A stretch of DNA of 50,008 bases from assembly GCA_016931935.1 (NCBI GenBank), contig JAFGDW010000171.1:1-50008 (forward strand), written 5' to 3'. Origin of the DNA: Candidatus Zhuqueibacterota bacterium (GTDB lineage Bacteria; Zhuqueibacterota; Zhuqueibacteria; Thermofontimicrobiales; Thiofontviventaceae). Of this stretch, positions 34,478-43,559 are shown in pieces (the stretch's first letter is position 1; every line of letters starts with the position of its first letter). The notes beneath the pieces are model-generated. The model saw only the letters and a program-made list of their open reading frames with translations. It was not told the DNA's origin and did no database searches. The translations under genes were made by a program, and so were the position numbers.

Positions 34478-35272
34478 ATGCAGCAAACGTTTCAGACGCT
34501 CAACGTCACAATAAAGGATTATGTAGCGTGGATAACACTTAATCGTCCGGAAATTCATAATGCATTTAACGAAACAATGATTGGTGAGCTGCTTTCTTTG
34601 TATCGCCAGCTTGGACAATCGAATAATTGCAGAATAGTTGTTATTACAGGCGCTGGTAAATCGTTTTGTGCGGGTGCAGATTTGAAATGGATGGCGGGTG
34701 TCGTCGATTATTCATTCGAACAAAATCTTACCGAGTCAATGCAATTGGCTGAGTTGTTTTATACAGTTTATTCACTGGACAAACCTACAATCGCAATGGT
34801 AAATGGTGCGGCAATCGGCGGTGGCGCCGGACTGGTAGCTGTGAATGATTTTGTATATATTACCGAAGCAGCAAAATTTAGCTTTAGTGAAGTGAAACTT
34901 GGATTAGTACCAGCTTGTATTTCTCCGTATGTCATCCGTAAAGTGGGGGAAAATTACAGCCGAACATTGTTTCTTACAGGCGAGCGAATTGACGCTCAAC
35001 GCGCTTTGGAAATCGGGATGGCAAATAAAATATCATCACACGAGCAATTGAAACAAGATGTCGAAAAATTGATTGATCTATTAATGACAAATGGGCCTCG
35101 GGCTATGGCTATATGTAAACATCTACTTGAACAAGTACCTCAATTATCACTCGAAGATGCCAAACGATTTACGGCTGAAGTCATTGCCAATTTACGCATT
35201 AGTGGTGAAGGCCAGGAAGGTATGAAAGCTTTTTTTTCAAAACGAAAGCCGTATTGGAATAAAAAATGTTAA
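34478..35272 (+). CDS. liuC: Enoyl-CoA hydratase/isomerase family, candidate methylglutaconyl-CoA hydratase
   Basis: 264 residues with a GAGGGG ribosome site. Crotonase-fold motifs are VAWITLNRPEIHNAFNETM (about 12-30), the oxyanion-hole GAGKSFCAGADLKWM (about 55-70) and GAAIGGGAGLVAVNDFVYITEAAKFSF (about 108-135), then EVKLGLVPACISPYVI. The PEIHNAF and CAGADLKWM forms are typical of methylglutaconyl-CoA hydratase (LiuC/AUH), which hydrates 3-methylglutaconyl-CoA to HMG-CoA. Placement between the MCC beta gene and the MCC biotin carboxylase gene supports this. The final HMG-CoA lyase is not in the window. Confidence 0.85.
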   Translation: MQQTFQTLNVTIKDYVAWITLNRPEIHNAFNETMIGELLSLYRQLGQSNNCRIVVITGAGKSFCAGADLKWMAGVVDYSFEQNLTESMQLAELFYTVYSLDKPTIAMVNGAAIGGGAGLVAVNDFVYITEAAKFSFSEVKLGLVPACISPYVIRKVGENYSRTLFLTGERIDAQRALEIGMANKISSHEQLKQDVEKLIDLLMTNGPRAMAICKHLLEQVPQLSLEDAKRFTAEVIANLRISGEGQEGMKAFFSKRKPYWNKKC

Positions 35273-35293
35273 ATTTGAAGATATGGAGTTTCA

Positions 35294-36775
35294 ATGTTTA
35301 ATAAAATACTAATTGCCAATCGTGGCGAAATTGCTGTTCGTATAATAAAAACCTGTCAGGAAATGGATATCTCAACCGTTGCTGTTTATTCAGACGTCGA
35401 TTCTACCGCTCCGCATGTTTTATTCGCTGATGAAGCAATAAGTATAGGAGCACCCGAACCACGGGAAAGCTACCTGAATATTGAGAAAATTATTGAAGTT
35501 GCACTCGAAAATGATGTTGACGCGGTTCATCCGGGATATGGCTTTCTATCGGAAAATCATCAATTTGCACGTGCCTGTGAAAAAGCGAAGATTACGTTCA
35601 TTGGTCCCTCAATCGCTGCTATGACGATGCTGGGTGATAAATTACGGTCCCGCCAGATCATGCAGAGTGTTGGTATTCCGGTCATTCCGGGAATGATTAT
35701 AAAAGCAAATTCAGAAAATGAAATTATAACAGCGGCGGAAAAAATTGGCTATCCAGTTCTTTTAAAAGCTTCCGCAGGAGGCGGCGGAAAAGGAATGCGC
35801 ATTGTAGAAAAACCGGATCAATTAAAACCAGCGCTTGATGCGTGTCAGCGCGAAGCATTGGCCGCATTCGGTGATGATACAGTCTATGTTGAGAAATATT
35901 TCCGGCAACTGCGACATATTGAGTTTCAAATCCTGGCTGATCATCATGGAAATTATGTGCATCTGTTCGAACGTGAATGCTCAATTCAACGGCGACACCA
36001 AAAAATTATTGAAGAGTCACCTTCACCATTATTGACGGATGATTTACGAAAACGCATGGCGGAGGCTGCTATTAATGTTGTGAAAACCGCTGGATACACG
36101 AATGCTGGAACTGTTGAATTTTTAGTTGATCAGGATACTAATTTCTATTTTCTCGAGGTAAACGCTCGACTTCAGGTGGAACACCCTGTGACCGAATTTA
36201 TTACAGGAATTGATCTGGTTCGACAACAGATTTTAATTGCAAATAATGAACGGCTTCAGATTAAGCAAGCCGATATCTACAAACGTGGTCATGCGATTGA
36301 AGCGCGTATTTATGCTGAAGACCCCGAAAATAACTTTCTTCCGTCATCGGGCAAAATTTTGTTTGTGGAAGCGCCTACAGGTCCATGGATTCGCAATGAT
36401 TCCGGCATTCGTTCAGGTTTGGAACTGCCGATCTATTATGATCCGATTCTCGCCAAATTAATTGTTTGGGGAGAAACTCGAGAAATTGCATGCAAGCGAA
36501 TGGAAACAGCGCTCAAACAATACGTTATTCTTGGAATTAAAACTCAAATTCCCTTTTTACGGGATATTGTTTCACATGCTGAGTTTAAAAAAACTGCTAT
36601 CGATACGCATTTTATTGAAAACCATTTTGCTGAATGGAAACCAGGTTATGATCATGTCGATTTATCACTTATGATTTCAGCAATTGAAGAAGATACTCAA
36701 CGTAAAAGTTTTAGTAACTCTGCAAACAATAAAAGAGCGACACCCTGGATTCAGGTTGGCCGCTGGCAAATTTGA
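35294..36775 (+). CDS. mccA: Biotin carboxylase subunit of methylcrotonyl-CoA carboxylase
   Basis: 493 residues. This is a complete ATP-grasp biotin carboxylase: FNKILIANRGEIAVRII at the start, HPGYGFLSEN (about 79-88), KASAGGGGKGMRIV (about 157-170), the catalytic region with EVNARLQVEHPVTEFITGID (about 290-309) and a biotin-carboxylase C-terminal domain to about 445. The tail (about 450-493) is polar and stops without the BT and biotinyl domains that normally complete MCC alpha (about 650-700 residues). Those domains are on a separate gene 130 nt downstream. GGAG precedes the ATG by five nt. It carboxylates biotin on that partner using ATP and bicarbonate. Confidence 0.92.
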   Translation: MFNKILIANRGEIAVRIIKTCQEMDISTVAVYSDVDSTAPHVLFADEAISIGAPEPRESYLNIEKIIEVALENDVDAVHPGYGFLSENHQFARACEKAKITFIGPSIAAMTMLGDKLRSRQIMQSVGIPVIPGMIIKANSENEIITAAEKIGYPVLLKASAGGGGKGMRIVEKPDQLKPALDACQREALAAFGDDTVYVEKYFRQLRHIEFQILADHHGNYVHLFERECSIQRRHQKIIEESPSPLLTDDLRKRMAEAAINVVKTAGYTNAGTVEFLVDQDTNFYFLEVNARLQVEHPVTEFITGIDLVRQQILIANNERLQIKQADIYKRGHAIEARIYAEDPENNFLPSSGKILFVEAPTGPWIRNDSGIRSGLELPIYYDPILAKLIVWGETREIACKRMETALKQYVILGIKTQIPFLRDIVSHAEFKKTAIDTHFIENHFAEWKPGYDHVDLSLMISAIEEDTQRKSFSNSANNKRATPWIQVGRWQI

Positions 36776-36905
36776 CAGATATGTTCAATTCAAGTACTCA
36801 TAATGAATTATATACGAACTTCATTACTGTAAAAGCTATTGATATCTTGAATTATAATAATAGCAGTTGGATTATTACTGATGAAAATAATTTTAACGAG
36901 GATGT

Positions 36906-37427
36906 ATGGTAAGAAAATTTAAAGTAATGGACAATGATTATACTGTTGATATCCAAAAACGTGATACCGTATATTCAATTACCATTAAAGAAAAAAAATA
37001 TAATATTAAAATAATCTATCATGATCAAATCTTGATTTTATTTAAAATAAATGGAAAAAAGTATAAAAGTTATTGCGCAAAAAACGCACATGTATGGTAT
37101 GTACATGTCGATGGGCAATTTTACCTTGTCCATAATATTTCGGGAAAACGCTTCGGTATAGAGCAACAATCAAATATTCCAGCAAATGTCGGTTTGGATG
37201 TTCGGGCACCAATGCCGGGAAAAGTTCTGAAAATTTATGTACAGAAAGGAGATAACGTTAAGATTGGTCAGGACTTATGCGTCATTGAAGCTATGAAAAT
37301 GGAACATGTAATTAAAGCACCGAACGATGGATTTGTTGAATCGATTAATTGCAGTTTAACTGATATTGTCGATGCCGGACACATTTTAATTGATATTAAG
37401 GAACACCCAGGAGACGAGACGACATAA
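36906..37427 (+). CDS. Biotinyl (BCCP) protein with a BT-like N-terminal domain
   Basis: 173 residues with a GAGG ribosome site. The C-terminal part (about 97-165) is a biotinyl domain: VRAPMPGKVLKIYVQKGDNV, then the biotinylation site EAMKMEH with Lys131. The N-terminal part (about 1-90) is a strand-rich sequence with alternating hydrophobics, like the BT domain that links biotin carboxylase to carboxyltransferase in MCC alpha. Together with 35294-36775 it reconstitutes a split MCC alpha chain. The 130-nt gap between them holds no recognised feature. Codons are very A-rich (many AAA and ATT) compared with the neighbours. The gene overlaps the TPR gene by one nt (TAATG). Confidence 0.88.
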   Translation: MVRKFKVMDNDYTVDIQKRDTVYSITIKEKKYNIKIIYHDQILILFKINGKKYKSYCAKNAHVWYVHVDGQFYLVHNISGKRFGIEQQSNIPANVGLDVRAPMPGKVLKIYVQKGDNVKIGQDLCVIEAMKMEHVIKAPNDGFVESINCSLTDIVDAGHILIDIKEHPGDETT

Positions 37428-39082
37428 TGCATTTATTACATCGAGTATTCTATGCATGGGTGTGCACTACCCTTTTTGCCGCTGCATCCATTGCCGCTGA
37501 TTCGGCAGATGATTGGGTGAATAAGGGCCGCAAATCAGAAAATGTGCAGGAAAGAATCACTTATTTTGAGTACGCCGTCAAAGAAAATCCGGAGCATCGG
37601 ATTGGATGGTACGAGCTTGGACGCGCTTATAATCAGGCTGGCCAGCCTAATATGGCAGAAAATGCTCTGCGACGGTCCCTGCGCCTCAGTCCGGATAATT
37701 TGGATCGTAACGAAAAAATAAATTTAATTCGTGAGTTGACAAATGCGTATCAAAATCAAAATAAATACGCAGATGTTATAAGTTCTACAGAATACTTATT
37801 GACAATTATTAAAGACAGTCATGAACAAGCTGAGTTGTATATCACCATCGGGGAAATGTATTATAAGCTCGAGCAGTACGACAAGGCTGTCGGAGCATTC
37901 AATACTGCTGTAAAGCTTGAACCAATGCACATGGCACTCTTACACAATTCAATCGAAAATGCTATGCAAATGCAATCGGTTCAAAATTTGTACGAGGGCG
38001 CCAAACGGAATATAGAAAAAGAAAACTATCAAGCTGCAATGCAGCAGCTTAATGAAGTAATGGCCATAAATCCGAGTTACCAAAATGTTCAGGAGCTACT
38101 GAATACATGTATGATGCGGATGGAAAGTCGTAAAGCGGAAAATAAAGAATTGCTTATTTCCATTACCGATGATGCGGATACAATTGAAGAAACAACACAA
38201 GCGAAACCGATTGAAAAGGTAGAGACAAAGAAAACAAATGCAAAATCGGTGCAAAGAACACAGAAACGAAATGCCCGGACATCTAAAAAGGTAGATTCTC
38301 TATTCAAATTATCCGAAGAGATGGTGGAAATTGATGAGTTGGAACAGGCAAAAGATGCATTGCTTGAATTGCAGGCGATGGATCCGGATTACCCAAACTT
38401 ACCATCAAAATTGAGTGAAGTTGAAATATCTATTGAAGCTGAAAAAGAGCTAATGCGAGTCAATCAAATTTTTCAGTCCGCAACGGGAGCTATGAAGCGG
38501 AAGGACTGGCTAACTGCAACAATTAATTTTGAAAAAGTTAAAGTACTACAGCCTAATTACGTTAAAAATCTGGATACGTTGATCGCTCAGGCACATTACA
38601 ATTTGCTGATGGCAAATCAGCGCGAAATGGTAATTCCGGATTCTTTACGATCTTCAATGAGTCAGGAACATCGGGATGTCTATGCAATCGGACTTGTGCT
38701 TTCAATGATTTTCGTGCCATTAATGGTAGCGTTCTTCTTTTCGGCTGAAATACGAGCTCGAATTTATTTACTGCAAGGGAATTACTACAGAGCATGTCAA
38801 TTATATGAAAGCATATTAAGACGCCATCCCGAAAAGACTAAAGTATATGTGACTTTGGCAAATATCTATTTGATTAAAAACCGACTTGACGAACAAGCAC
38901 TTCGAATTTATCATAGTGCTTTGCAGGCTGAATTGGATATGGCAACGAAGAACAAAATAGCTGCTTTAGTCGAAAATCAGGATTCTAATGAACAATCAAA
39001 TGCTTCAACCGGGATGAAATCAATCATTAGTGCATTGAGATCTGATATTCAAAAATTAGGACATGATGCAGAAAATCGATAA
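37427..39082 (+). CDS. Tetratricopeptide-repeat membrane protein
   Basis: 551 residues. A signal peptide (about 1-24) is followed by TPR units (about 28-230: IGWYELGRAYNQAGQPNMAENALRRSLRLSPD-like and further repeats), a Lys/Glu/Thr-rich linker (about 240-290) and more helical repeats (about 290-410). One membrane helix at about 423-443 (IGLVLSMIFVPLMVAFFFS) precedes a last TPR-like block (about 450-515). The predicted topology puts the large TPR region in the periplasm and the short one in the cytoplasm, so it could bridge the inner membrane. The ATG is coupled to the biotinyl gene by a one-nt overlap. A functional link with the carboxylase is not obvious. Partners unknown. Confidence 0.8.
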   Translation: MHLLHRVFYAWVCTTLFAAASIAADSADDWVNKGRKSENVQERITYFEYAVKENPEHRIGWYELGRAYNQAGQPNMAENALRRSLRLSPDNLDRNEKINLIRELTNAYQNQNKYADVISSTEYLLTIIKDSHEQAELYITIGEMYYKLEQYDKAVGAFNTAVKLEPMHMALLHNSIENAMQMQSVQNLYEGAKRNIEKENYQAAMQQLNEVMAINPSYQNVQELLNTCMMRMESRKAENKELLISITDDADTIEETTQAKPIEKVETKKTNAKSVQRTQKRNARTSKKVDSLFKLSEEMVEIDELEQAKDALLELQAMDPDYPNLPSKLSEVEISIEAEKELMRVNQIFQSATGAMKRKDWLTATINFEKVKVLQPNYVKNLDTLIAQAHYNLLMANQREMVIPDSLRSSMSQEHRDVYAIGLVLSMIFVPLMVAFFFSAEIRARIYLLQGNYYRACQLYESILRRHPEKTKVYVTLANIYLIKNRLDEQALRIYHSALQAELDMATKNKIAALVENQDSNEQSNASTGMKSIISALRSDIQKLGHDAENR

Positions 39083-39110
39083 TCGGTAATAAATAAAGAA
39101 TCTAATAAAA

Positions 39111-39144
39111 AAAAGGGATATACCTTAGGGTACATCCCTTTTTT
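39111..39144. terminator. Bidirectional terminator between the TPR gene and citrate synthase
   Basis: AAAAGGGATATACC and GGGTACATCCCTTTTTT form a stem around TTA, with A-run and T-run on opposite sides. It lies between convergent genes and can serve both. Confidence 0.85.
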
Positions 39145-39163
39145 ATTTGTAACAAATATAATT

Positions 39164-40468
39164 CTATTTAATTCCGGCTGCTTCTTCCAGCATGGCGGTT
39201 GTTAACGATTTCGGACGTTCAATCGGATAACCGAGTGCGCGATCCCAAATAATGTTGGCGCATACGCCAAGCGCTCGTCCGACTCCAAATAGTACGGTAT
39301 AGAAATCATATTCTCGCAATCCATAATACCATTGGATCACGCCGGATTGTGCATCGACATTTGGCCATGGATTTTTCGCTTTCCCATGCTCCTGTAGAAT
39401 TGGCGGCACAACATTGTATAATAAATCGACAAATTTGAAAATAGGATCATCGGGGAGATGTTTCAAACAGAATTCACGTTGAGCTGTATAACGCGGATCG
39501 GTTTTGCGAAGAACCGCATGTCCGTAACCCGGTACAACCTGACCTGAATTCAATGTATCCCAGACAAATTTTTTCATTTCTTCTTCCGATGGTAACTTAC
39601 CGTTCATTTTGTCCATAACACCTTGAATCCAACTTAACACTTCCTGATTTGCCAATCCATGCAATGGGCCTGCCAGACCATTAATCATCGCGGATATAGC
39701 ATAATAAATATCCGAAAGTGCACTAGCGACAAGATGACCCGTATGGGCGCTCACATTGCCACTTTCGTGGTCACTGTGAAGAATGAAATATAGACGGGCA
39801 ACGTCGTCATATGGTTTATCGATCCCCATCATATGAGCAAAATTTCCACCCAGGTCTAGCTTGGGATTGGCTTCGATAATATCACCATCTTTATATTTCC
39901 AGCGATAAATAAATGCTGCAATTGAAGGCAATTTTGCCAGTAAATTTAAAGCATCTTCATATGTAGGCGCCCAATAGTCCATTTTTCCGAGCCCGGCGTT
40001 GTACGCCTTCACAAATTCCGATTCACGCTGCATCGCTACAATGGCCGCGGAAAACATTGCCATCGGGTGAGAATCCTTGGGTAATGCACGTAACATATCA
40101 AAAACATATCCTGGTACTTCACGACGTTTTTTAAATTCTTCCTCGACCAGTTTTGTCTGTTCATTATTGGGAACATCGCCTGTTAAAAGCAGATAAAAGA
40201 AACTTTCAACTGAAGGCATTTCCACGCCACTTGTTTTTGGCAATTTAGCTAATGTCTCAGGAATTGTATAGCCACGGAAACGGATTCCTTCAAACGGGTC
40301 CAGGTAGGAGATATCCGTGGTTAAACATTTAACACCGCGCATGCCGCCAATACATTGAGCTATTGTGACATCACCTAGTTTGACCTCTCCGTGCTCCTTA
40401 AGTAGCCGGGTAGTGCGAGGACGCCAAGCTTGAATCTTTTCAAATAGATTCTCTTTTAATGTGGCCAT
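39164..40468 (-). CDS. gltA: Citrate synthase, eukaryotic-like type
   Basis: 434 residues. It condenses acetyl-CoA and oxaloacetate. The N-terminal motif GGMRGVKCLTTDISYLDPFEGIRFRGYTI, the helix with LHSDHESGNVSAHTGHLVASALSD (about 231-254), GLAGPLHGLANQEVL (about 267-281) and PGYGHAVLRKTDPRYTAQREFC (about 312-333) are those of the eukaryotic-like dimeric class also seen in Geobacter and some FCB bacteria, rather than the E. coli NADH-regulated type. The start has GGGAGAAAG upstream. It follows homoserine dehydrogenase at a 249-nt distance, across a candidate structured leader at 40518-40641, so it may have its own control. Confidence 0.93.
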   Translation of the reverse strand: MATLKENLFEKIQAWRPRTTRLLKEHGEVKLGDVTIAQCIGGMRGVKCLTTDISYLDPFEGIRFRGYTIPETLAKLPKTSGVEMPSVESFFYLLLTGDVPNNEQTKLVEEEFKKRREVPGYVFDMLRALPKDSHPMAMFSAAIVAMQRESEFVKAYNAGLGKMDYWAPTYEDALNLLAKLPSIAAFIYRWKYKDGDIIEANPKLDLGGNFAHMMGIDKPYDDVARLYFILHSDHESGNVSAHTGHLVASALSDIYYAISAMINGLAGPLHGLANQEVLSWIQGVMDKMNGKLPSEEEMKKFVWDTLNSGQVVPGYGHAVLRKTDPRYTAQREFCLKHLPDDPIFKFVDLLYNVVPPILQEHGKAKNPWPNVDAQSGVIQWYYGLREYDFYTVLFGVGRALGVCANIIWDRALGYPIERPKSLTTAMLEEAAGIK

Positions 40469-40517
40469 ATGCTTTCTCCCATGTTAAGATTAAAGGATTA
40501 ACTTATAATTGAGAAAA

Positions 40518-40641
40518 CCTGCCTCACCATACTGATATCCAATGGCATGCCAGAATCAGCACAAACAAACGAATAGCCAGTAGTAAACGTGTCCTAATCA
40601 ACACGAACGCTCTCCCATATGCGATTATTCAGGTGAGGAGG
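40518..40641 (-). promoter_or_regulatory. Candidate structured leader RNA upstream of citrate synthase
   Basis: On the minus strand CCTCCTCACC (40641-40632) can pair with GGTGAGGCAGG (40528-40518), with one bulge. This closes about 100 nt that contain a CGTGT...ACACG hairpin (40605-40588) and a GGCATGCC palindrome. The layout is a closed multibranch element ending about 50 nt before the gltA ATG. It matches no riboswitch class that I recognise. Confidence 0.3.
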
Positions 40642-40717
40642 TCGATGGTTCACCAAGTTAAAAGTTTTGAAGCAATGTTAAAATAAGAAAGTTCGACAAA
40701 AAATTCCAATGATGATT

Positions 40718-41755
40718 CTATCGTGAAGTTTGAATTTGGTGTAATGTGAGTAAATCACTAATGATTGAATATCCGGTTTCAATGCGTCCGGCACCTGCGC
40801 CAATAATGGTCACCGGCCCTAATATATCAGTCTCAAATGTTATAGCATTTGTGCTTCCCATAACATTTGCCAGTGGATCTGATAGCGGCAATTTTTGCGG
40901 CGAAACAGATGCAATTATCTGACCATCGCGTTTTTCAATTTCTCCAATTAACTTCCAGCGATAGCCTTCGGATAACGCATGTTTGATATCCGTATGCTTC
41001 AGCTCCGTTATTCCCTCCTTTCGGACATCAGCATTGGAGATATTGCCGTCTAAAAGAACATTGGAAAGGATTACAACTTTTGCCAATGCATCCCATCCTT
41101 CTACATCGCCCGAAGGATCTGCCTCAGCATATCCGTGTCTGATTGCATCCTTTATAGCTGCATCGTACTCGGCACCTTTTTCCATTTTTGTGAGAATATA
41201 ATTTGACGTACCATTCAGGATACCGCGGATTTTATGGATCGTACATCCGGCAAGCCCGTATTGAGCTGTTCTAAGAACAGGGGTACCACTCATCACAGTA
41301 CCTTCTATCCGGTATTGCACATGATTATCGTGTGCAAGTTTTCTTAATTCATTGTGGTAAAGTGAGGAGGGTCCCTTGTTGCTCGTTATTACATGTTTCC
41401 CGTGTGATAACGCAGTGCGAACATGGGTAATGGCCGGTTCAGCGGTCTTGAGATTTGTAATAGTCAGTTCGATTACAACATTGGCGTTCGTGTCGGTAAT
41501 GGATTGAATGCTGTCCATGCCGTGTTGCGCATCCGGGTATTCATCCAATGATCTTTTGGAATTTGCTAATTCAGCAATAAGATTTAAATCAAGACCATCT
41601 GCGTTATAAATTGAGCCCCGTATTTTATCACAAACAGCGACTACTTCAATATCAATATAATGACTGGTTTTAATAGATTCTTTTTTTTGAATAAGAACTT
41701 CAATTAATCCCGTGCCAACATTACCCAATCCAATTATCGCCAAGTTGTATTTCAT
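40718..41755 (-). CDS. hom: Homoserine dehydrogenase, short form without ACT domain
   Basis: 345 residues. The N-terminal NAD(P)-binding motif is LAIIGLGNVGTGLIEVL. The catalytic/substrate region holds VITSNKGPSSLY (about 119-130), GTVMSGTPVL, LNGTSNYILTKMEKG and GYAEADPSGDVEGWDALAKVVILSNVL (about 210-236), the homoserine dehydrogenase signature with the catalytic Lys/Asp pair. The usual C-terminal ACT regulatory domain (total about 430) is absent, as in several archaeal and other short enzymes, so threonine feedback through ACT is not expected. It converts aspartate semialdehyde to homoserine. It lies 36 nt after an Lrp-family gene on the same strand, probably in one transcript. Confidence 0.9.
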   Translation of the reverse strand: MKYNLAIIGLGNVGTGLIEVLIQKKESIKTSHYIDIEVVAVCDKIRGSIYNADGLDLNLIAELANSKRSLDEYPDAQHGMDSIQSITDTNANVVIELTITNLKTAEPAITHVRTALSHGKHVITSNKGPSSLYHNELRKLAHDNHVQYRIEGTVMSGTPVLRTAQYGLAGCTIHKIRGILNGTSNYILTKMEKGAEYDAAIKDAIRHGYAEADPSGDVEGWDALAKVVILSNVLLDGNISNADVRKEGITELKHTDIKHALSEGYRWKLIGEIEKRDGQIIASVSPQKLPLSDPLANVMGSTNAITFETDILGPVTIIGAGAGRIETGYSIISDLLTLHQIQTSR

Positions 41756-41791
41756 TAAAGCTACTCTCGTCTTTCATCATGATAAACCATA

Positions 41792-42262
41792 TCACTCAAC
41801 ATGTATTTTCGTGTCGGATTTTAATGCGGATAATACGACATAACTTTTAATTTTGCCTATGGCAGGAATTTGAGCTAATTTTTTTAATATGAACTCTTCA
41901 TACTCTCGTACATCTTTTACAACAACCTTTAAAAGATAATCTTCCTCTCCGGCGATATGATAGCACTCCAGAACTTCGGGAAAATTCATTATTTCTTTAT
42001 TCACCTGGTCAAGCGATTTAATTCTGTGTCTTGCCAGTGACAAGGAAACAATTACGGTTGTTGATTTGTCAACTTTTACCGGGTCTAATATGGCTACGTA
42101 TTTTTTTATAACACCACTTTTTTCAAGTTTCTTAACTCGCTCAAGCATAGGTGGGGGAGACAGGCCGACTAAATTAGCAAGTTGTGCATTTGTAATTCGG
42201 CCATTTTCTTGCAGAATTTCCAGGATCTTTTTATCCGTAGCATCGAGTTTTACATTAGGCAT
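41792..42262 (-). CDS. Lrp/AsnC-family transcriptional regulator
   Basis: 156 residues, normal length for the family. The N-terminal winged HTH (about 5-60: LDATDKKILEILQENGRITNAQLANLVGLS and a PPMLERVKKLEKSGVIKKY wing) is followed by an AsnC/RAM ligand-binding beta-alpha sandwich (about 70-150) with ECYHIAGEEDYLLKVVVKD. Such proteins form octamers and sense amino acids. It is first in an operon with homoserine dehydrogenase behind a consensus promoter at 42290-42318. Control of that enzyme and autoregulation are therefore likely. The effector amino acid is unknown. Confidence 0.92.
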   Translation of the reverse strand: MPNVKLDATDKKILEILQENGRITNAQLANLVGLSPPPMLERVKKLEKSGVIKKYVAILDPVKVDKSTTVIVSLSLARHRIKSLDQVNKEIMNFPEVLECYHIAGEEDYLLKVVVKDVREYEEFILKKLAQIPAIGKIKSYVVLSALKSDTKIHVE

Positions 42263-42289
42263 AATTAAAATCCCTAAATAGTGCCTAAT

Positions 42290-42318
42290 AATATAACAAA
42301 TAATTACCTGATTGTCAA
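42290..42318 (-). promoter_or_regulatory. Sigma-70-type promoter of the lrp-hom operon
   Basis: On the minus strand: TTGACA (42318-42313), 17 nt, TATATT (42295-42290), with the lrp ATG about 28 nt downstream of the -10. The leader is very short. Confidence 0.7.
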
Positions 42319-42386
42319 GAATTATTGTTTTATATAGTGATTAACATTAAATTTATTACGTGCTATCTTTAAATTGAAAAATTTTG

Positions 42387-43544
42387 TTAGCCGAATATTT
42401 GGTAGCTATCATTTTCAATAATTGTAATGGAATCTCCGTCAGCTAATTTTGCAATAACATAATTCACTGCAATATCCGGCTGTGTTTCGCGGATGAAAAT
42501 TCGATCAATATGGACAACCTGCTCCGGACTGCTAAAATCTTTCACGCCAACTGCACCACCAAAATGATCGCTTCGGCCAAATGCAATGTGTAATCCAAGT
42601 TTTTCATCTAAAAGGACGTGGCCGGTGGGCTTCAAACCAAAATCATTAAGAATGCCAAAACCAATTTCAGCCATGTTACCATATGCAGGTTCTCTGTTAA
42701 TATAATCCTGTTCGGCTTTTGACTTTGTACCTAGACTAAGCACTCGTATTGCTTTATTTGCTACAATTTCATATAAGACAACTTCATCCTTAAATTGAAC
42801 AGGGAGTGTCCCATGAGTTGCGGATAATTCTTGCAGCTCGCCTTCATAGGGAACGATATAGCATTCGCCGCCCGGTAAATTGCCAGCTTTGCCCGGCTCA
42901 GTAAATCGACCGCTGCTTGCAGTTGCCTGACGAAAACGAGTGTCAAAAATCATATTGTAGATTGATCCATTTTTTAGTTGAAATTCCATGTCCACTTCGA
43001 CAGCATCATCAAGAATTTTATTTATTGTCATTATCCGTTTATGTACCAATTCGTAATCCAGGCGTAGCGACGGTATCATTTCCTGATTAAATCCCGGCAT
43101 TGTGACTGCGCGAAAGCCATATTTCGGAGCTGCAAGTTTTAATGGTGCCGTGGCTGATAATTCCGTTAGAGCAACAAATAAAGGGAATTGTTGCATGATT
43201 TCAAGCATTTGTCGTTTTGTGCCGTATGTTATTAATTGCTTGAAGTCAAGCGTATCTGAAGATTGATCATAAGAGTAGGCGGAGTCCGGCAGATCAGCGT
43301 TATTGCTGTGAACGTTTCGATAGTAGAATATTTCGACTTTGTCCAAAACGGTTGAATTTACTGGTTGGCGTAACATCTCGCACCATTCGGATGCCATCTT
43401 TCGTCGTGCCTGCCAAAATGGATTATCGGCGATAATATCATCTGGTACGTCAATAATGATCGCAAGCTTTTTTTCATGGGCCTGTGGTGCAAATACTGAT
43501 TGAATTAATGAACCAATTTCTTCAGATAACAAAGATAGACTCAT
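42387..43544 (-). CDS. M29-like (thermophilic) aminopeptidase family protein
   Basis: 385 residues. The C-terminal half carries a metal-site layout like M29 aminopeptidases: GNLPGGE (221-227), E293 in MAEIGFG, H319 in LGLHIAFG, and H345/D347 in VVHIDRIF, with a DHFGG loop (326-330) between. The N-terminal half (about 1-170) is a Rossmann-like domain with IAIIIDVPDD. M29 enzymes are cytosolic, cobalt- or zinc-dependent and remove N-terminal residues. The tyrosine usually found after the GLHIAFG His is replaced around SDH, so activity should be tested. GGAG lies upstream of the ATG, and the gene follows the PAP2 gene by 15 nt as the second cistron. Confidence 0.75.
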   Translation of the reverse strand: MSLSLLSEEIGSLIQSVFAPQAHEKKLAIIIDVPDDIIADNPFWQARRKMASEWCEMLRQPVNSTVLDKVEIFYYRNVHSNNADLPDSAYSYDQSSDTLDFKQLITYGTKRQMLEIMQQFPLFVALTELSATAPLKLAAPKYGFRAVTMPGFNQEMIPSLRLDYELVHKRIMTINKILDDAVEVDMEFQLKNGSIYNMIFDTRFRQATASSGRFTEPGKAGNLPGGECYIVPYEGELQELSATHGTLPVQFKDEVVLYEIVANKAIRVLSLGTKSKAEQDYINREPAYGNMAEIGFGILNDFGLKPTGHVLLDEKLGLHIAFGRSDHFGGAVGVKDFSSPEQVVHIDRIFIRETQPDIAVNYVIAKLADGDSITIIENDSYQIFG

Positions 43545-43559
43545 TCGATTTCTCCAATT

